55,661 nt of DNA from Thermodesulfovibrionales bacterium (GCA_026417875.1 JAOACK010000001.1:33673-89333); one strand, 5' to 3'; shown: positions 8,073 to 16,913, counted from the first letter of the stretch. Program-made: numbers and translations. Notes: a model not told the origin generated them from the letters alone.

Positions 8073-8512
8073 GATCTTTTAAGATAAGGCTCATGGCCCC
8101 TCAAGATGTTCCAGAGGCTACGGAGATTGAGAGAAGCTGCTTTTCCACACCATGGTCTGAGCTTGCATTTTATAAAGAAATATATAATCCAAGGTCTCTA
8201 TGTCTTGTTGCTGAGACAGAGGAAGGACTTGCCGGTTATATATGCATGAGCAGGATACTTGAGGAATGTCATATACTGAACCTTGCTGTCCATCCGCTTA
8301 AAAGAAGACAGGGAATTGGAAGTGCACTTATAAAAGAAGCACTAAATTCAGAGTTTGTCTCTTCATGTAGATACATCTATCTTGAGGTAAGGGCATCAAA
8401 CATGGAAGCACGTAGACTTTATGAAAAATTTGGTTTCAAAGTGGTTGGAATAAGAAGGGCATATTATATAAATCCAGTTGAAGATGCCTTAATAATGATG
8501 CTTGAAAGATAA
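8069..8512 (+). CDS. rimI: Ribosomal-protein-alanine N-acetyltransferase RimI (GNAT family)
   Basis: 147 residues, the usual RimI length. The acetyl-CoA binding signature is RRQGIGSAL (about 78-86) after the LNLAVHP strand, and the C-terminal YEKFGFKVVGIRRAYY pattern is typical of RimI. It acetylates the N-terminal amine of ribosomal protein S18 in well-studied bacteria, and others in some species. It overlaps tsaB by 4 bases, with GAGAGGAAC upstream as a possible ribosome site. Convergent with the next minus-strand gene, only 9 bases apart. Confidence 0.88.
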   Translation: MRSFKIRLMAPQDVPEATEIERSCFSTPWSELAFYKEIYNPRSLCLVAETEEGLAGYICMSRILEECHILNLAVHPLKRRQGIGSALIKEALNSEFVSSCRYIYLEVRASNMEARRLYEKFGFKVVGIRRAYYINPVEDALIMMLER

Positions 8513-8521
8513 ATGATAAAC

Positions 8522-9331
8522 TCAGTCATGACATTTCCTTGTAAGTAATTCAAGAGCCCTTTTGTGAAGTCTTTTATTTCCTGCTGCAAGGAGTGTGGTG
8601 CTTTTCTCAAGACCCAGAGGCACATGATCAACAGGATTGCCATCCATATCAGTAAATACACCATCTGCCTCTTTCACTATGAGCCATCCTGCAGCAAAAT
8701 CAAAGCTCCTTGAAGGTGCCGGACTCACAAACAGGCTTATCGAACCTGTTGCAATAAAGCATAGATCAAGGGCAGTTGCACCAAGACAGCGTGTTCTTCT
8801 TGCAGCCTGAAGGAGTGGCAATATAGCAGGAATATCTCTTTTAGGAAGCTGGGCTTCATAGGCAACAACATAAAAAGTATCATCCTGCTGGGTTTTTAAA
8901 GGGTAGTCATTCAGGAATGCTCCCCTGCCCCTTGCAGCATAGAATTCATCTCCTGTAAGTAGATTTATTATATAGGCATGACTGATAGTTCCGATGGTAT
9001 CACCTTCAGCAACAGCTATAGAGGTACAGTAAAAGGGAATCCCTGTTATGGCGTTTTTGCTTCCATCTACTGGATCTATTAAAAACCTCCTGCCACCTCC
9101 CCTGATATCCTTCATGCCATATTCCTCAGAGACTATGCTTAGTGGTTCCTTCAGTCTCTCAAGTTCTTCAATAATTATCTCTTCTGCCCGCTTATCTATA
9201 GGAAATGTCCTGTCTCCTGATGCACCTCTTGGGGTTTTGATATCCGATATATCTTTATGAAGAAAGGAATATCTTAGGGATAAAAGTTCAGAAAAAAGTC
9301 TTTTTCCTATTAACCTCAGGTTTTCTATCAT
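8522..9331 (-). CDS. Inositol monophosphatase family protein
   Basis: 269 residues with the Mg-dependent sugar-phosphatase motifs: SEEYG (about 63-67), DPVDGSKN (about 87-94, in place of the common DPIDGTTN) and SFDFAAGW (about 208-215). The family includes inositol-1-phosphatase, archaeal-type fructose-1,6-bisphosphatase and CysQ. The DGSKN variant leans to the archaeal/thermophile IMPase-FBPase branch, but the substrate is not settled. The ATG sits in the TAATG overlap with the nrdJ stop, so the two are cotranscribed and coupled. The link to nucleotide reduction is unclear. Confidence 0.82.
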   Translation of the reverse strand: MIENLRLIGKRLFSELLSLRYSFLHKDISDIKTPRGASGDRTFPIDKRAEEIIIEELERLKEPLSIVSEEYGMKDIRGGGRRFLIDPVDGSKNAITGIPFYCTSIAVAEGDTIGTISHAYIINLLTGDEFYAARGRGAFLNDYPLKTQQDDTFYVVAYEAQLPKRDIPAILPLLQAARRTRCLGATALDLCFIATGSISLFVSPAPSRSFDFAAGWLIVKEADGVFTDMDGNPVDHVPLGLEKSTTLLAAGNKRLHKRALELLTRKCHD

Positions 9332-11067
9332 TAATCAAGGTCTCTCCTTGAGACTATCTCAACAATCTCTTCAGATGGCCTCTTGAATTTTTCGAGTGTA
9401 CCCCTTTTTGAACCGTACCTGAATACTGTTACACCCTTACATCCTTTTTCATAGGCAAGCAGGAATGCCTTTGCCACATCCTCTGGCTTTGCACTCTTTG
9501 GTAGGTTAATTGTCTTTGATACTGCATTGTCAGTGTATTCCTGAAAGGCTGCTTGCATCTCTACATGATCCTCTGGCGGTATCTCATGGGCTGTTCTGAA
9601 GAGTCTCTTTATCCTTTGAGGTACTTCCTTTATGCCTCTGAGATTTCCCCTCTTTATCACCTTTTCCATTAATTCCTCAGAATAGAATCCCTGTTCTTTT
9701 GCCATTTTTACAAAATATTTGTTCACCTCAAAGAGTTCTGTATCAAGTATCAATCTTCTGTAGGCAATAGCAAAATAGGGCTCTATGCCACTTGAACAAT
9801 CTGCAATAATTGAGAGAGTGCCCGTTGGTGCAATGGTGGTGACAGTTGCATTTCTTAAGACCGGCATTCCAGGTCTATCATATATGGAACCCTTAAAATT
9901 CGGAAAGGGTCCTCGTTTTTGTGCCAGCTCTTCGGATGCCTTCCATCCTGTATCTCTGATGAATTTCATAAGTTCTCTTGCAAGTTTAAAGGCCCTCCTT
10001 GAATTATAGGGAATTCCAAGAAGCACGAGCATATCAGCCCATCCCATAACTCCAAGACCAATCTTTCTGTTACCTTTATGCATAACCTCAATATCAGGTA
10101 TGAGATATTTATTTGCATCTATTGCATTATCAAGAAATCTTACAGCAAGTTTCACGTCCTCTCCCAGTTGATCATATAGGATCTTTCCATCCTTTACATA
10201 TTTTGAGAGATTCATTGAGCCAAGCACGCAAGCCTCATAGGGAAGCAGGGGCTGTTCTCCACAGGGATTGGTGCTTTCTATCTGGCCTATATGTGGTGTT
10301 GGATTTGCTCTGTTTATCCTGTCTATAAAGATAACACCGGGGTCTCCTGTTTCCCAGGCACATCTTACTATCTCATCAAATACCTCCCTTGCCCTTATCT
10401 TCCGCACAGGCTGCCCTGTCCTTGGATTTATAAGCTCATACTCCTCGTCCTTTTTGAGCGCATCCATAAAAGCATCTGTTATTGATACAGAAATATTGAA
10501 ATTCTCAAGCTCTGACTTTTCCCTTTTCGCTCTCACAAAGTCGAGTATATCAGGATGGTCAACCCTTAGAATTCCCATATTTGCTCCTCTCCTGGCGCCA
10601 CCCTGTTTTATGACATCTGTAGCAGTATTGTATATCTTCATAAATGATACAGGACCGCTTGCTATTCCACCTGTTGAGCGTACCACATCAGCCTTTGGTC
10701 TTAGTCTGGAAAAATTAAAACCAGTACCACCACCGCTCTGAAGTATCATGGCTGCATTCTTCAGAGTCTCAAAGATGCTTACCATAGAGTCCTCAACAGG
10801 AAGGACGAAACAGGCAGCAAGCTGCCCCATTTCCTTTCCTGCATTCATCAAAAGGGGAGAATTTGGAAGAAATCTTAGACTGGTTAAGAGTTTATAAAAC
10901 CTTTCCTGCCAGTAGGAAGAATCTTCACCATAGAATTTTTCTGGATCGCTAATTGCCTTTGATACGCGCAGAAACATTCCCTCAGGAGTCTCAATAACAT
11001 TTCCACTGGCATCCTTTAAAAGATATCTCGCTCTCAAAACCCTGAGGGCATTTTCTGAAAGCTCCAT
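9331..11067 (-). CDS. nrdJ: Adenosylcobalamin-dependent (class II) ribonucleotide reductase
   Basis: 578 residues. It reduces ribonucleotides to deoxyribonucleotides using B12, with no oxygen need. Core motifs are present: LAACFVLPVED (substrate-site Cys, near 83-93), SGGGTGFNFSRLRP (near 112-125), QGGARRGANMG (near 154-164), NPCGEQPLLPYEACVLGSMN (active-site Cys, near 266-285) and TIAPTGTLSIIADCSSGIEP (near 396-415). The N-terminal ATP-cone is absent. The protein ends about 35 residues after VFRYGSKRGTL and has no C-terminal CxxC tail, which most NrdJ proteins use for re-reduction. It is the head of a two-gene operon with a leaderless-type promoter. Function is certain; re-reduction route is open. 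Confidence 0.93.
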   Translation of the reverse strand: MELSENALRVLRARYLLKDASGNVIETPEGMFLRVSKAISDPEKFYGEDSSYWQERFYKLLTSLRFLPNSPLLMNAGKEMGQLAACFVLPVEDSMVSIFETLKNAAMILQSGGGTGFNFSRLRPKADVVRSTGGIASGPVSFMKIYNTATDVIKQGGARRGANMGILRVDHPDILDFVRAKREKSELENFNISVSITDAFMDALKKDEEYELINPRTGQPVRKIRAREVFDEIVRCAWETGDPGVIFIDRINRANPTPHIGQIESTNPCGEQPLLPYEACVLGSMNLSKYVKDGKILYDQLGEDVKLAVRFLDNAIDANKYLIPDIEVMHKGNRKIGLGVMGWADMLVLLGIPYNSRRAFKLARELMKFIRDTGWKASEELAQKRGPFPNFKGSIYDRPGMPVLRNATVTTIAPTGTLSIIADCSSGIEPYFAIAYRRLILDTELFEVNKYFVKMAKEQGFYSEELMEKVIKRGNLRGIKEVPQRIKRLFRTAHEIPPEDHVEMQAAFQEYTDNAVSKTINLPKSAKPEDVAKAFLLAYEKGCKGVTVFRYGSKRGTLEKFKRPSEEIVEIVSRRDLD

Positions 11068-11072
11068 ACAGC

Positions 11073-11081
11073 ATTATACCA
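11073..11081 (-). promoter_or_regulatory. Extended -10 promoter of nrdJ (leaderless type)
   Basis: On the minus strand TGG-TATAAT (11081-11073), a perfect extended -10. The nrdJ ATG begins at 11067, 5 bases downstream, with no Shine-Dalgarno. The -35 region is weak, as is often tolerated with an extended -10. Confidence 0.6.
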
Positions 11082-11091
11082 CACTTTTTGT

Positions 11092-11122
11092 TTGGTGCAC
11101 TTAATGGACACTTTTGCACCAA
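11092..11122. promoter_or_regulatory. Inverted repeat between divergent nrdJ and exonuclease promoters
   Basis: Perfect 8-base arms TTGGTGCA (11092-11099) and TGCACCAA (11115-11122) flank the -35 box of the rightward promoter and lie just upstream of the nrdJ -10. The layout is that of an operator able to act on both genes. It does not resemble the NrdR box. Confidence 0.45.
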
Positions 11123-11133
11123 TCTGTTATAAT
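11105..11133 (+). promoter_or_regulatory. Sigma-70 promoter of the YprB-like exonuclease gene
   Basis: TGGACA (11105-11110), 17-base spacer, TATAAT (11128-11133) with an extended TGT before it. The expected start near 11140 leaves a short leader carrying the AAGAAAGGA ribosome site before the ATG at 11155. Confidence 0.7.
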
Positions 11134-11154
11134 GAAAAAAAGAAAGGATTTTTT

Positions 11155-11949
11155 ATGATAATCCATACCTTTTCAATTGCTCAGGGTATAGGGGAAAGAC
11201 TGGAAAAACATCTCTGGCGCCATGGTATCCTCACATGGATGGATTTTATTGAAGCTGATACAATTTCAGGCATACCCAGGGAAAGGAAGGGTTATTTTGA
11301 CGGAATTTTTTCAAACTACCAGAAAGCCCTGAACATTATAGATTCAGAGTTTTTTGCAAGAAATCTAAAAATAAGAGAACACTGGAGACTGTTCAGTGAA
11401 CTTAAATTAAGGGCCCTCTGTCTTGATATAGAAACAAATGGCTATCAGCCAGAGAATGGTGGTTATGTTACAGTTGTAGGATTTTATGACGGGCTGGAAT
11501 GCAAACAATTTATAAGGGGTGAAAACCTTACACTGGCAAACCTCCAGAAAGAGATCGATAGAGCTGACCTACTAATAACCTTTTATGGTGGAGTCTTTGA
11601 CATACCTTTTCTCCTGAGGACATTTCCTGGTTTAAAGATAAATAAACCACACTTTGACCTATGTTTTGGAGCTAGAAGGCTTGGTCTCAAAGGCGGGCTA
11701 AAGAGACTGGAAACATACTTTGGGATAAAGAGGGATGAGATAGTTCAGGACCTTAATGGATACGATGCAGTCCTCCTTTGGCAGTATTACAGAAGGGGTT
11801 CAAAGGAGGCGCTTGACTTGCTTTTAGAATATAATAAAGAAGATACAGTAAACCTTTTAAACCTCTCAGAGATTATATATGAGGAACTTAGAAGATCAAC
11901 AGGTATTGATGATTATACAGTCCGGAGAACTGAAATCCACTGTGCATGA
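11155..11949 (+). CDS. YprB-like RNase H-fold exonuclease domain protein
   Basis: 264 residues from the ATG that follows AAGAAAGGA; an upstream in-frame start at 11092 lies inside the promoter and is rejected. The DEDD-type acidic residues of an RNase H-like 3'-5' exonuclease are in order: D91 and E93 in LCLDIETNG, D149 in GGVFDIPFL, D168 in HFDLC, and YNKEDTVNL with D230. This matches the YprB ribonuclease-H-like domain. Such proteins are thought to trim nucleic acid ends, but no substrate is firmly known. It stands alone with its own promoter, divergent from nrdJ. Confidence 0.75.
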   Translation: MIIHTFSIAQGIGERLEKHLWRHGILTWMDFIEADTISGIPRERKGYFDGIFSNYQKALNIIDSEFFARNLKIREHWRLFSELKLRALCLDIETNGYQPENGGYVTVVGFYDGLECKQFIRGENLTLANLQKEIDRADLLITFYGGVFDIPFLLRTFPGLKINKPHFDLCFGARRLGLKGGLKRLETYFGIKRDEIVQDLNGYDAVLLWQYYRRGSKEALDLLLEYNKEDTVNLLNLSEIIYEELRRSTGIDDYTVRRTEIHCA

Positions 11950-12022
11950 ATAGCTAAAAAAATCATTTGAAAATAAATTCTAACCAGATTGAGATTTAAA
12001 ATAATTTAAGGAGATTCAGATT

Positions 12023-12508
12023 GTGATGAAGATAGCAGTAATATCTGATAGCCATGATAATCTTGATAATCTGCGAAAGGCTGTAGAGATTATTAATTCT
12101 TCTGGTGCTGTGCATGTCTTTCATGCGGGAGATTTTACCTCCCCTTTTACAATAAGGGCACTTAAAGAATTAAAATGTCCATTAACAGGTGTCTTTGGAA
12201 ATAATGATGGTGATAGACTTTTACTCAGTGAAAAGTTTAATGGAAGGATTTATACCCAACCCTATACCACTACATTTAATGGTAAAAAAATAGTCCTTAT
12301 GCATGAACCTGTCTTTATTGAAGCGCTGCGGGATAGCGGACACTTTGATATTATTATTTATGGTCATACTCATGAAGCAGATATAAGGCAGGAAAAGGGT
12401 GTTATAATAATCAATCCCGGAGAACTTGCTGGATGGCTTTATGGAAAACCATCCTTTGCAATATTTGACCTTGAAACCATGAAGGGCGAAATCATAAATA
12501 TCAGTTGA
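12023..12508 (+). CDS. Metallophosphoesterase, YfcE/MJ0936 family
   Basis: 161 residues, normal for the family. Metal-binding motifs are in order: DSHDN (about 9-13), HAGDF (about 36-40), GNND (about 60-63), MHEP (about 93-96) and GHTHEA (about 115-120). It hydrolyses phosphodiesters with two metal ions; the natural substrate is unknown. AAGGAG at 12008-12013 serves either GTG at 12023 (9 bases away) or ATG at 12026 (12 bases away), and both give nearly the same protein. Free-standing gene. Confidence 0.85.
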   Translation: MMKIAVISDSHDNLDNLRKAVEIINSSGAVHVFHAGDFTSPFTIRALKELKCPLTGVFGNNDGDRLLLSEKFNGRIYTQPYTTTFNGKKIVLMHEPVFIEALRDSGHFDIIIYGHTHEADIRQEKGVIIINPGELAGWLYGKPSFAIFDLETMKGEIINIS

Positions 12509-12670
12509 CAGAAGATAGCTTTATCTGTTATTTTAAATAAGCCTTCCAGTATGGCCAAAAATATATGATAAAAAATTCCAGTGAATGGATTGATGGCATT
12601 TAAATTTATAAACCTTCCAGAAAACCCGCAAATAACAGAAGGTGTATTCTGAACAGGTCTTAATTTAAAA

Positions 12671-12692
12671 GTTCTGGCTTTGTTGCCAGAGC
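12671..12692 (+). other. Hairpin in the rho leader
   Basis: An 8-base stem (GTTCTGGC with GCCAGAGC, one G-U pair) and a TTTGTT loop, ending about 14 bases before the rho ribosome site. No T-run follows, so it is not an intrinsic terminator. rho is autoregulated in well-studied bacteria, so a leader structure is plausible. The rest of 12509-12670 holds only a weak TTGACA (12505-12510) with a poor -10, and no gene. Confidence 0.35.
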
Positions 12693-12719
12693 TAAAAACA
12701 ACTTATGAGAGGGGAAAAT

Positions 12720-14021
12720 ATGGAAACAGAAACCAGAACAACTCAGGAAACAAAATCAACTGTTGAGAGCATCTCCATTTCCGAACTCAAGGAGAAAACA
12801 GTTGAAGAACTTGCCCAGCTCGCAAAGGAATTTGGTGTTGAAGGTGCAAGGAGCATGAGAAAACAGGAGCTTATCTTCGCTATTCTTCAGGCTCAGACGC
12901 AGCGGGCAGGAAACATATTTGCTGAGGGCGTGCTTGAGATTCTTCCTGATGGTTTTGGATTCCTGAGATCACCGGATTACAGCTATCTTCCAGGTCCCGA
13001 TGATATCTATGTCTCGCCCTCTCAGATCAGGAGATTTAACCTGAGGACAGGTGACCTTGTCTCAGGCCAGGTAAGACCCCCAAAGGAAAATGAAAGATAC
13101 TTTGCCCTTTTAAAGGTAGAAGCAATCAATCATGAACCACCTGAAGAGAATATAACAAGGCCGCTTTTTGATAATCTTACACCCTATTATCCAACGAGAA
13201 GAATCAAGCTTGAATACACACCCACTGATTATTCCACAAGGGTAATGGAACTCATAACACCAATAGGATTCGGGCAGAGGGGTCTGATAGTTGCTGCACC
13301 GAGGACCGGAAAGACGATGCTCCTCCAGTCAATTGCAAAGGCAATAAGAAAGAATCATCCAGATGTCCATTTGATTATTCTCCTTATTGATGAAAGACCG
13401 GAAGAGGTTACAGACTGGAAGAGACAGGTCAATGGTGCAGAGATAATAAGTTCCACCTTTGATGAGCCCCCAAACAGGCACTGCCAGGTCTCTGAAATAG
13501 TCATTGAAAGAGCCAAGAGGCTTGTGGAGATAAAGAGGGATGTGGTAATACTCCTTGACAGCATCACAAGACTTGCCAGGGCCTATAATGCCATAATTCC
13601 AACAAGCGGAAAGGTACTTTCAGGCGGACTTGATGCTAATGCCCTGCAGAAGCCGAAAAGATTCTTTGGCACTGCAAGGAATATTGAGGGCGGCGGAAGC
13701 CTCACAATAATAGCCACCGCACTGATAGATACGGGAAGCAGGATGGATGATGTAATATTTGAAGAATTCAAGGGAACAGGTAACATGGAACTCCACCTTG
13801 ACAGAAAACTTGTTGACAAGAGGATATTCCCGAGCATTGATATAAATGCCTCTGGCACAAGGAAAGAAGAGCTTCTCGTTGAAAAGGATGTTCTTAATAA
13901 GATGTGGGTACTTAGAAAGGCACTCAGCCCTCTGAGCACAGTAGAAAGCATGGAATTTCTTCTGAGTAAACTCATGGGTACAAAAAGCAATAAGGAATTC
14001 CTTGAGATGATGAATAAATAA
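12720..14021 (+). CDS. rho: Transcription termination factor Rho
   Basis: 433 residues from the ATG that follows GAGAGGGG; the earlier in-frame ATG at 12705 overlaps that ribosome site and is rejected. N-terminal helical domain ([19 protein letters not shown]), then the cold-shock-like RNA-binding domain with [11 protein letters not shown] and the [13 protein letters not shown] loop. Next is the RecA-type motor with Walker A AAPRTGKT (about 192-199), Walker [14 protein letters not shown] and the R-loop. It is a hexameric helicase that ends transcription at unstructured C-rich RNA. Full-length with no insertion between the RNA-binding and motor domains. Confidence 0.97.
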   Translation: METETRTTQETKSTVESISISELKEKTVEELAQLAKEFGVEGARSMRKQELIFAILQAQTQRAGNIFAEGVLEILPDGFGFLRSPDYSYLPGPDDIYVSPSQIRRFNLRTGDLVSGQVRPPKENERYFALLKVEAINHEPPEENITRPLFDNLTPYYPTRRIKLEYTPTDYSTRVMELITPIGFGQRGLIVAAPRTGKTMLLQSIAKAIRKNHPDVHLIILLIDERPEEVTDWKRQVNGAEIISSTFDEPPNRHCQVSEIVIERAKRLVEIKRDVVILLDSITRLARAYNAIIPTSGKVLSGGLDANALQKPKRFFGTARNIEGGGSLTIIATALIDTGSRMDDVIFEEFKGTGNMELHLDRKLVDKRIFPSIDINASGTRKEELLVEKDVLNKMWVLRKALSPLSTVESMEFLLSKLMGTKSNKEFLEMMNK

Positions 14022-14034
14022 TTAAGGGGTCGGA

Positions 14035-14433
14035 TTGAAGATCCCAGAGCTCAGAGATGATGGCTACTGCTTTGCATGCGGAGACCTGAACCCTCGGGGA
14101 TTACACCTTAACTTTATAAAAAAAGATGAAAAGGTCTCTGCTGTATTCACACCTTTAAAGATATACCAGGGATATACCGATATAGTTCATGGTGGTATTA
14201 TAAGCACTTTACTTGATGAGGCAATGGTGAAGGCATGCATCCTTAACGGGATTAATGCAATTACGGCCGAAATTACGGTACGATTCAGAAAACCCCTCTT
14301 TATGGGTAATACCTGTATTGTTGAGGCATGGATTGTATCCAGAAATCCAAAATTAATCGAGACCGAATCAGTAATTAAGGACAGAGAAGGAAATATTATA
14401 GCTCAGGGCAAGGCAAAACTCATACCTGGCTGA
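14035..14433 (+). CDS. PaaI-type hotdog thioesterase
   Basis: 132 residues starting at TTG, with AAGGGG 5 bases upstream. N-terminal FACGDLNPRGLHL is a motif of one branch of the 4HBT superfamily, and DIVHGGIISTLLDEAM (about 50-65) is the hotdog active-site helix with HGG. Such enzymes cleave acyl-CoA thioesters; the substrate cannot be predicted. It follows rho by 13 bases and precedes a cytochrome gene by 16 bases, so it may be read through from rho. Confidence 0.78.
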   Translation: MKIPELRDDGYCFACGDLNPRGLHLNFIKKDEKVSAVFTPLKIYQGYTDIVHGGIISTLLDEAMVKACILNGINAITAEITVRFRKPLFMGNTCIVEAWIVSRNPKLIETESVIKDREGNIIAQGKAKLIPG

Positions 14434-14449
14434 AAGGTAATGGACTTAG

Positions 14450-15307
14450 ATGGAGAGAGATTTTCTGCATGAGATAAGAGGCTCTGTTTTGCTACTTCTC
14501 TTTCTTATTTCTCTAACAGTAATAGTCCTCGGGTATAAATATTACAGACATACCCAGGAGTCTCCTGAATTCTGCCTTTCCTGTCATCTAATGAAAGAAG
14601 CCTATAAGACATGGCAGAGATCTCGTCACAGTGATATAGTGTGCCAGACCTGCCACAGATTGAGTCTTATTGAGCAGAACAGATTACTTGTAGCATTTGT
14701 GGCAGGTAAAAAATCTGTAACTGAGACCCATGGACGGCAAAAACCCTGGCAGTCCTGTAAGAAATGCCATTTCCCTGATATAGAACAGGGTGCTATCAGT
14801 GACAGTAAAACATTTGGTCATGCAAGACATGTATTTAGTATGAAGATCACTTGCAACGAATGCCATTTAGGTGAACTTCATGAATTCAAGCCTGAAAGCA
14901 AAGCCTGTATGAAATGCCATAGGGACAAGTTAGTTCACGGACTTGGAATGGAGGGTCTTCAGTGTCTTAACTGCCATACATTCAGTAAAGAGCCGTCTCA
15001 GAAACTAGCTTCTGAAAAAAGATGTCTGCAATGCCATAATGTTCCTAAGACAGGTCCTATGTCGGCTCTAAGGTGTTTTGACTGTCATAAACCACATGGT
15101 ATGATCAAGCTTAAAGGAAGTGATTGTCTTGGACGATGCCACAGCCATGAACTTGAGGTCGGTCAGCACAGACTCCATGTAGAAAAGGCCAAGGTTGATT
15201 GTTTATTCTGCCATAAGGCGCATACATGGAGGGTAGGTAGAAAGCTGGCATCCAGAATATGCACAAAATGCCATGCCTATAGAGATCCATCAAGTTTTAT
15301 ATTTTAA
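14450..15307 (+). CDS. Membrane-anchored multiheme c-type cytochrome (NapC/NirT-like N-terminus)
   Basis: 285 residues. One membrane anchor (about 11-30), then a periplasmic part with ten CxxCH motifs: CLSCH at 42-46, CQTCH at 65-69, CKKCH, CNECH, CMKCH, CLNCH, CLQCH, CFDCH, CLFCH and CTKCH. One further CxxxCH motif (CLGRCH) lies between the eighth and ninth CxxCH. Up to 11 hemes in under 290 residues is a dense electron wire. The first pair resembles NapC/NirT quinol dehydrogenases, which pass electrons from the quinone pool to periplasmic reductases. No reductase gene is adjacent, so the partner is unknown. It needs cytochrome c maturation proteins. Confidence 0.85.
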   Translation: MERDFLHEIRGSVLLLLFLISLTVIVLGYKYYRHTQESPEFCLSCHLMKEAYKTWQRSRHSDIVCQTCHRLSLIEQNRLLVAFVAGKKSVTETHGRQKPWQSCKKCHFPDIEQGAISDSKTFGHARHVFSMKITCNECHLGELHEFKPESKACMKCHRDKLVHGLGMEGLQCLNCHTFSKEPSQKLASEKRCLQCHNVPKTGPMSALRCFDCHKPHGMIKLKGSDCLGRCHSHELEVGQHRLHVEKAKVDCLFCHKAHTWRVGRKLASRICTKCHAYRDPSSFIF

Positions 15308-15377
15308 GGCCCTTTTCCTGGTGCAGAAAGATTTGATAATTCATGCAGTAAGGACAGAAGTTTAAAGCCATGCAGGA

Positions 15378-16142
15378 TTATTTTATCAGCCTTCTTTTCA
15401 TGAGCCTGAAAGGTAGACTGATAAGCAAGATGTTTATGATAAGAATCCATGATATATGAGGCAGGCTCCGGGACATATTTCCTGACGAAAAAGCCCTCAT
15501 TATCTCTACCATGTGATAGAGCGGGTTTAAGAAGGAAATTTTCTTTATGATTTCTGGAAGCCCCTCTAGTGGAAAAAATATCCCTGAAAACAAAAATAGC
15601 GGAGTCATAAAAAGGGTATAAAAGTAATTAAAGGAATCAATGCCCGGAACAGTTGCTGATGTAATAACTGATATCTCAGAGAATAAGAGCCCCGAAAGGA
15701 ATATAAGTGGTATAGCCAGTATAATTGTCCATGAATCAACGAGACCTGCTATAGAGATTACAGATATAATGATTGTGCCGTAGATCAGACTCTTAGTAGC
15801 TCCCCAGAGAATTTCACCGGCTATGAGGTCATTCAGATTTACAGGTGTTGCAAGTATAGCATCAAAGGTTTTCTGGTAATGCATCCTCACATAGGTTCCA
15901 TAGGTGCATTCATAGGTTGCGGCAAAGGCAGATGAAGAGGCAACTATGCCAGGTGCGATGAATTTTATATATGGTATTCCATTTATTTCTTTTAAGTATG
16001 TACTCAGTCCAATACCAAAGGCTGTGAGATAAAGCAGTGGTTCAACAAAATTAAGAACCATGCTTGATTTATAAAGTTTTCTATAAACAGTAAAATTCCT
16101 CTGCCATACGCTTATTGCCCTTTTAAGATTGAACATAGTCAC
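15378..16142 (-). CDS. ABC-2 type transporter permease (NodJ-like)
   Basis: 254 residues with six membrane segments. The middle part (ECTYGTYVRMHYQKTFDAIL, about 79-98) and the final LFSGIFFPLEGLP stretch (about 182-194) are typical of ABC-2 exporters of the NodJ/DrrB kind. It exports a small or lipid-like molecule with the ATPase encoded just upstream, which it overlaps by 4 bases. Substrate unknown. Convergent with the cytochrome gene. Confidence 0.85.
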   Translation of the reverse strand: MTMFNLKRAISVWQRNFTVYRKLYKSSMVLNFVEPLLYLTAFGIGLSTYLKEINGIPYIKFIAPGIVASSSAFAATYECTYGTYVRMHYQKTFDAILATPVNLNDLIAGEILWGATKSLIYGTIIISVISIAGLVDSWTIILAIPLIFLSGLLFSEISVITSATVPGIDSFNYFYTLFMTPLFLFSGIFFPLEGLPEIIKKISFLNPLYHMVEIMRAFSSGNMSRSLPHISWILIINILLISLPFRLMKRRLIK

Positions 16143-16906
16143 CTGCTTTCATCTAGAGCTACTGCCTCACCTGTATCCTCTATTAGTCTCTTACCCGTTA
16201 GTTTCAGATAAACATCTTCAAGGGTACCACTGTATTCTTTCATAAGGTTTTCCGGGGAACCCATTGCCACTATTCTTCCTGAATCCATAATGGCTACCCT
16301 GTTACAGAGAAGCTGAGCCTCCTCCATATAATGGGTTGTCAGTATCAGGGTCCTTCCCTTTTTCTGCTCTGTTTTTATCATCTGCCAGACCTGTCTTCTG
16401 CTTAAAGGATCAAGACCTGTTGTTGGCTCATCAAGTATTAATAAATCAGGTTCATTCAGTAAGGCCCTTGCAAGGACAAGTCGTCTTTTCATCCCTCCAG
16501 AAAGTTCTTCCACATTTGTATTGAGCCTGTCATGAAGACCAACAAAATCAAGCAGTCTTTCAGCCCTTTTAAGTGCATCCTTCTTTTTTATACCAAAATA
16601 TCTTGCATAAACTATGAGATTTTCTATTACAGAAAGATCCGGATCAAGGTTATTTTCCTGTGGCATAACACCAAGCCTCGACTTTATCTCAGATGGATAT
16701 CTTATTACATCAAGACCAAAAACCGTAAGTATTCCCTCTGTTGGGGGCATAAAGCAATGTATCATCTTCATCACTGTTGTCTTACCGGCTCCATTTGGAC
16801 CGAGGAAACCAAAACACTCCATCCCGTTTATTTCAAAATTAATCCCGTCAACAGCTCTGAATGAATCGTATTCTTTAACAAGAGCCTCTGCCCTCACTAT
16901 TTCCAT
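16139..16906 (-). CDS. ABC transporter ATP-binding protein (NodI/DrrA-like)
   Basis: 255 residues. Walker A GPNGAGKTT near 35-43, Q-loop MPQE near 86-89, signature LSGGMKRR near 139-146, Walker B LLILDEPTTGLDP near 159-171, H-loop TTHYMEEAQ near 191-199. It energises the ABC-2 permease encoded next, with which it overlaps. It is the first gene of the operon; TATAAT ends 7 bases before the ATG and no Shine-Dalgarno is present, so a leaderless transcript is likely. Confidence 0.92.
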   Translation of the reverse strand: MEIVRAEALVKEYDSFRAVDGINFEINGMECFGFLGPNGAGKTTVMKMIHCFMPPTEGILTVFGLDVIRYPSEIKSRLGVMPQENNLDPDLSVIENLIVYARYFGIKKKDALKRAERLLDFVGLHDRLNTNVEELSGGMKRRLVLARALLNEPDLLILDEPTTGLDPLSRRQVWQMIKTEQKKGRTLILTTHYMEEAQLLCNRVAIMDSGRIVAMGSPENLMKEYSGTLEDVYLKLTGKRLIEDTGEAVALDESR

Positions 16907-16913
16907 AATGATT

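Noticed and set aside
9240-9400. Possible frameshift at the end of nrdJ removing a Cys-rich tail
   Set aside because: The stop forms a clean TAATG overlap with the next gene, and that gene's N-terminus fits its own family, so no lost tail is encoded here.
11092-11154. Longer start for the YprB-like gene
   Set aside because: It would begin upstream of the gene's own -35 and -10 boxes; the ATG at 11155 has a good ribosome site.
12505-12533. Promoter/terminator just after the phosphoesterase gene
   Set aside because: TTGACA has only a poor TTATTT partner, and the nearby ACAGA/TCTGT stem is imperfect without a firm T-run; not strong enough to list.
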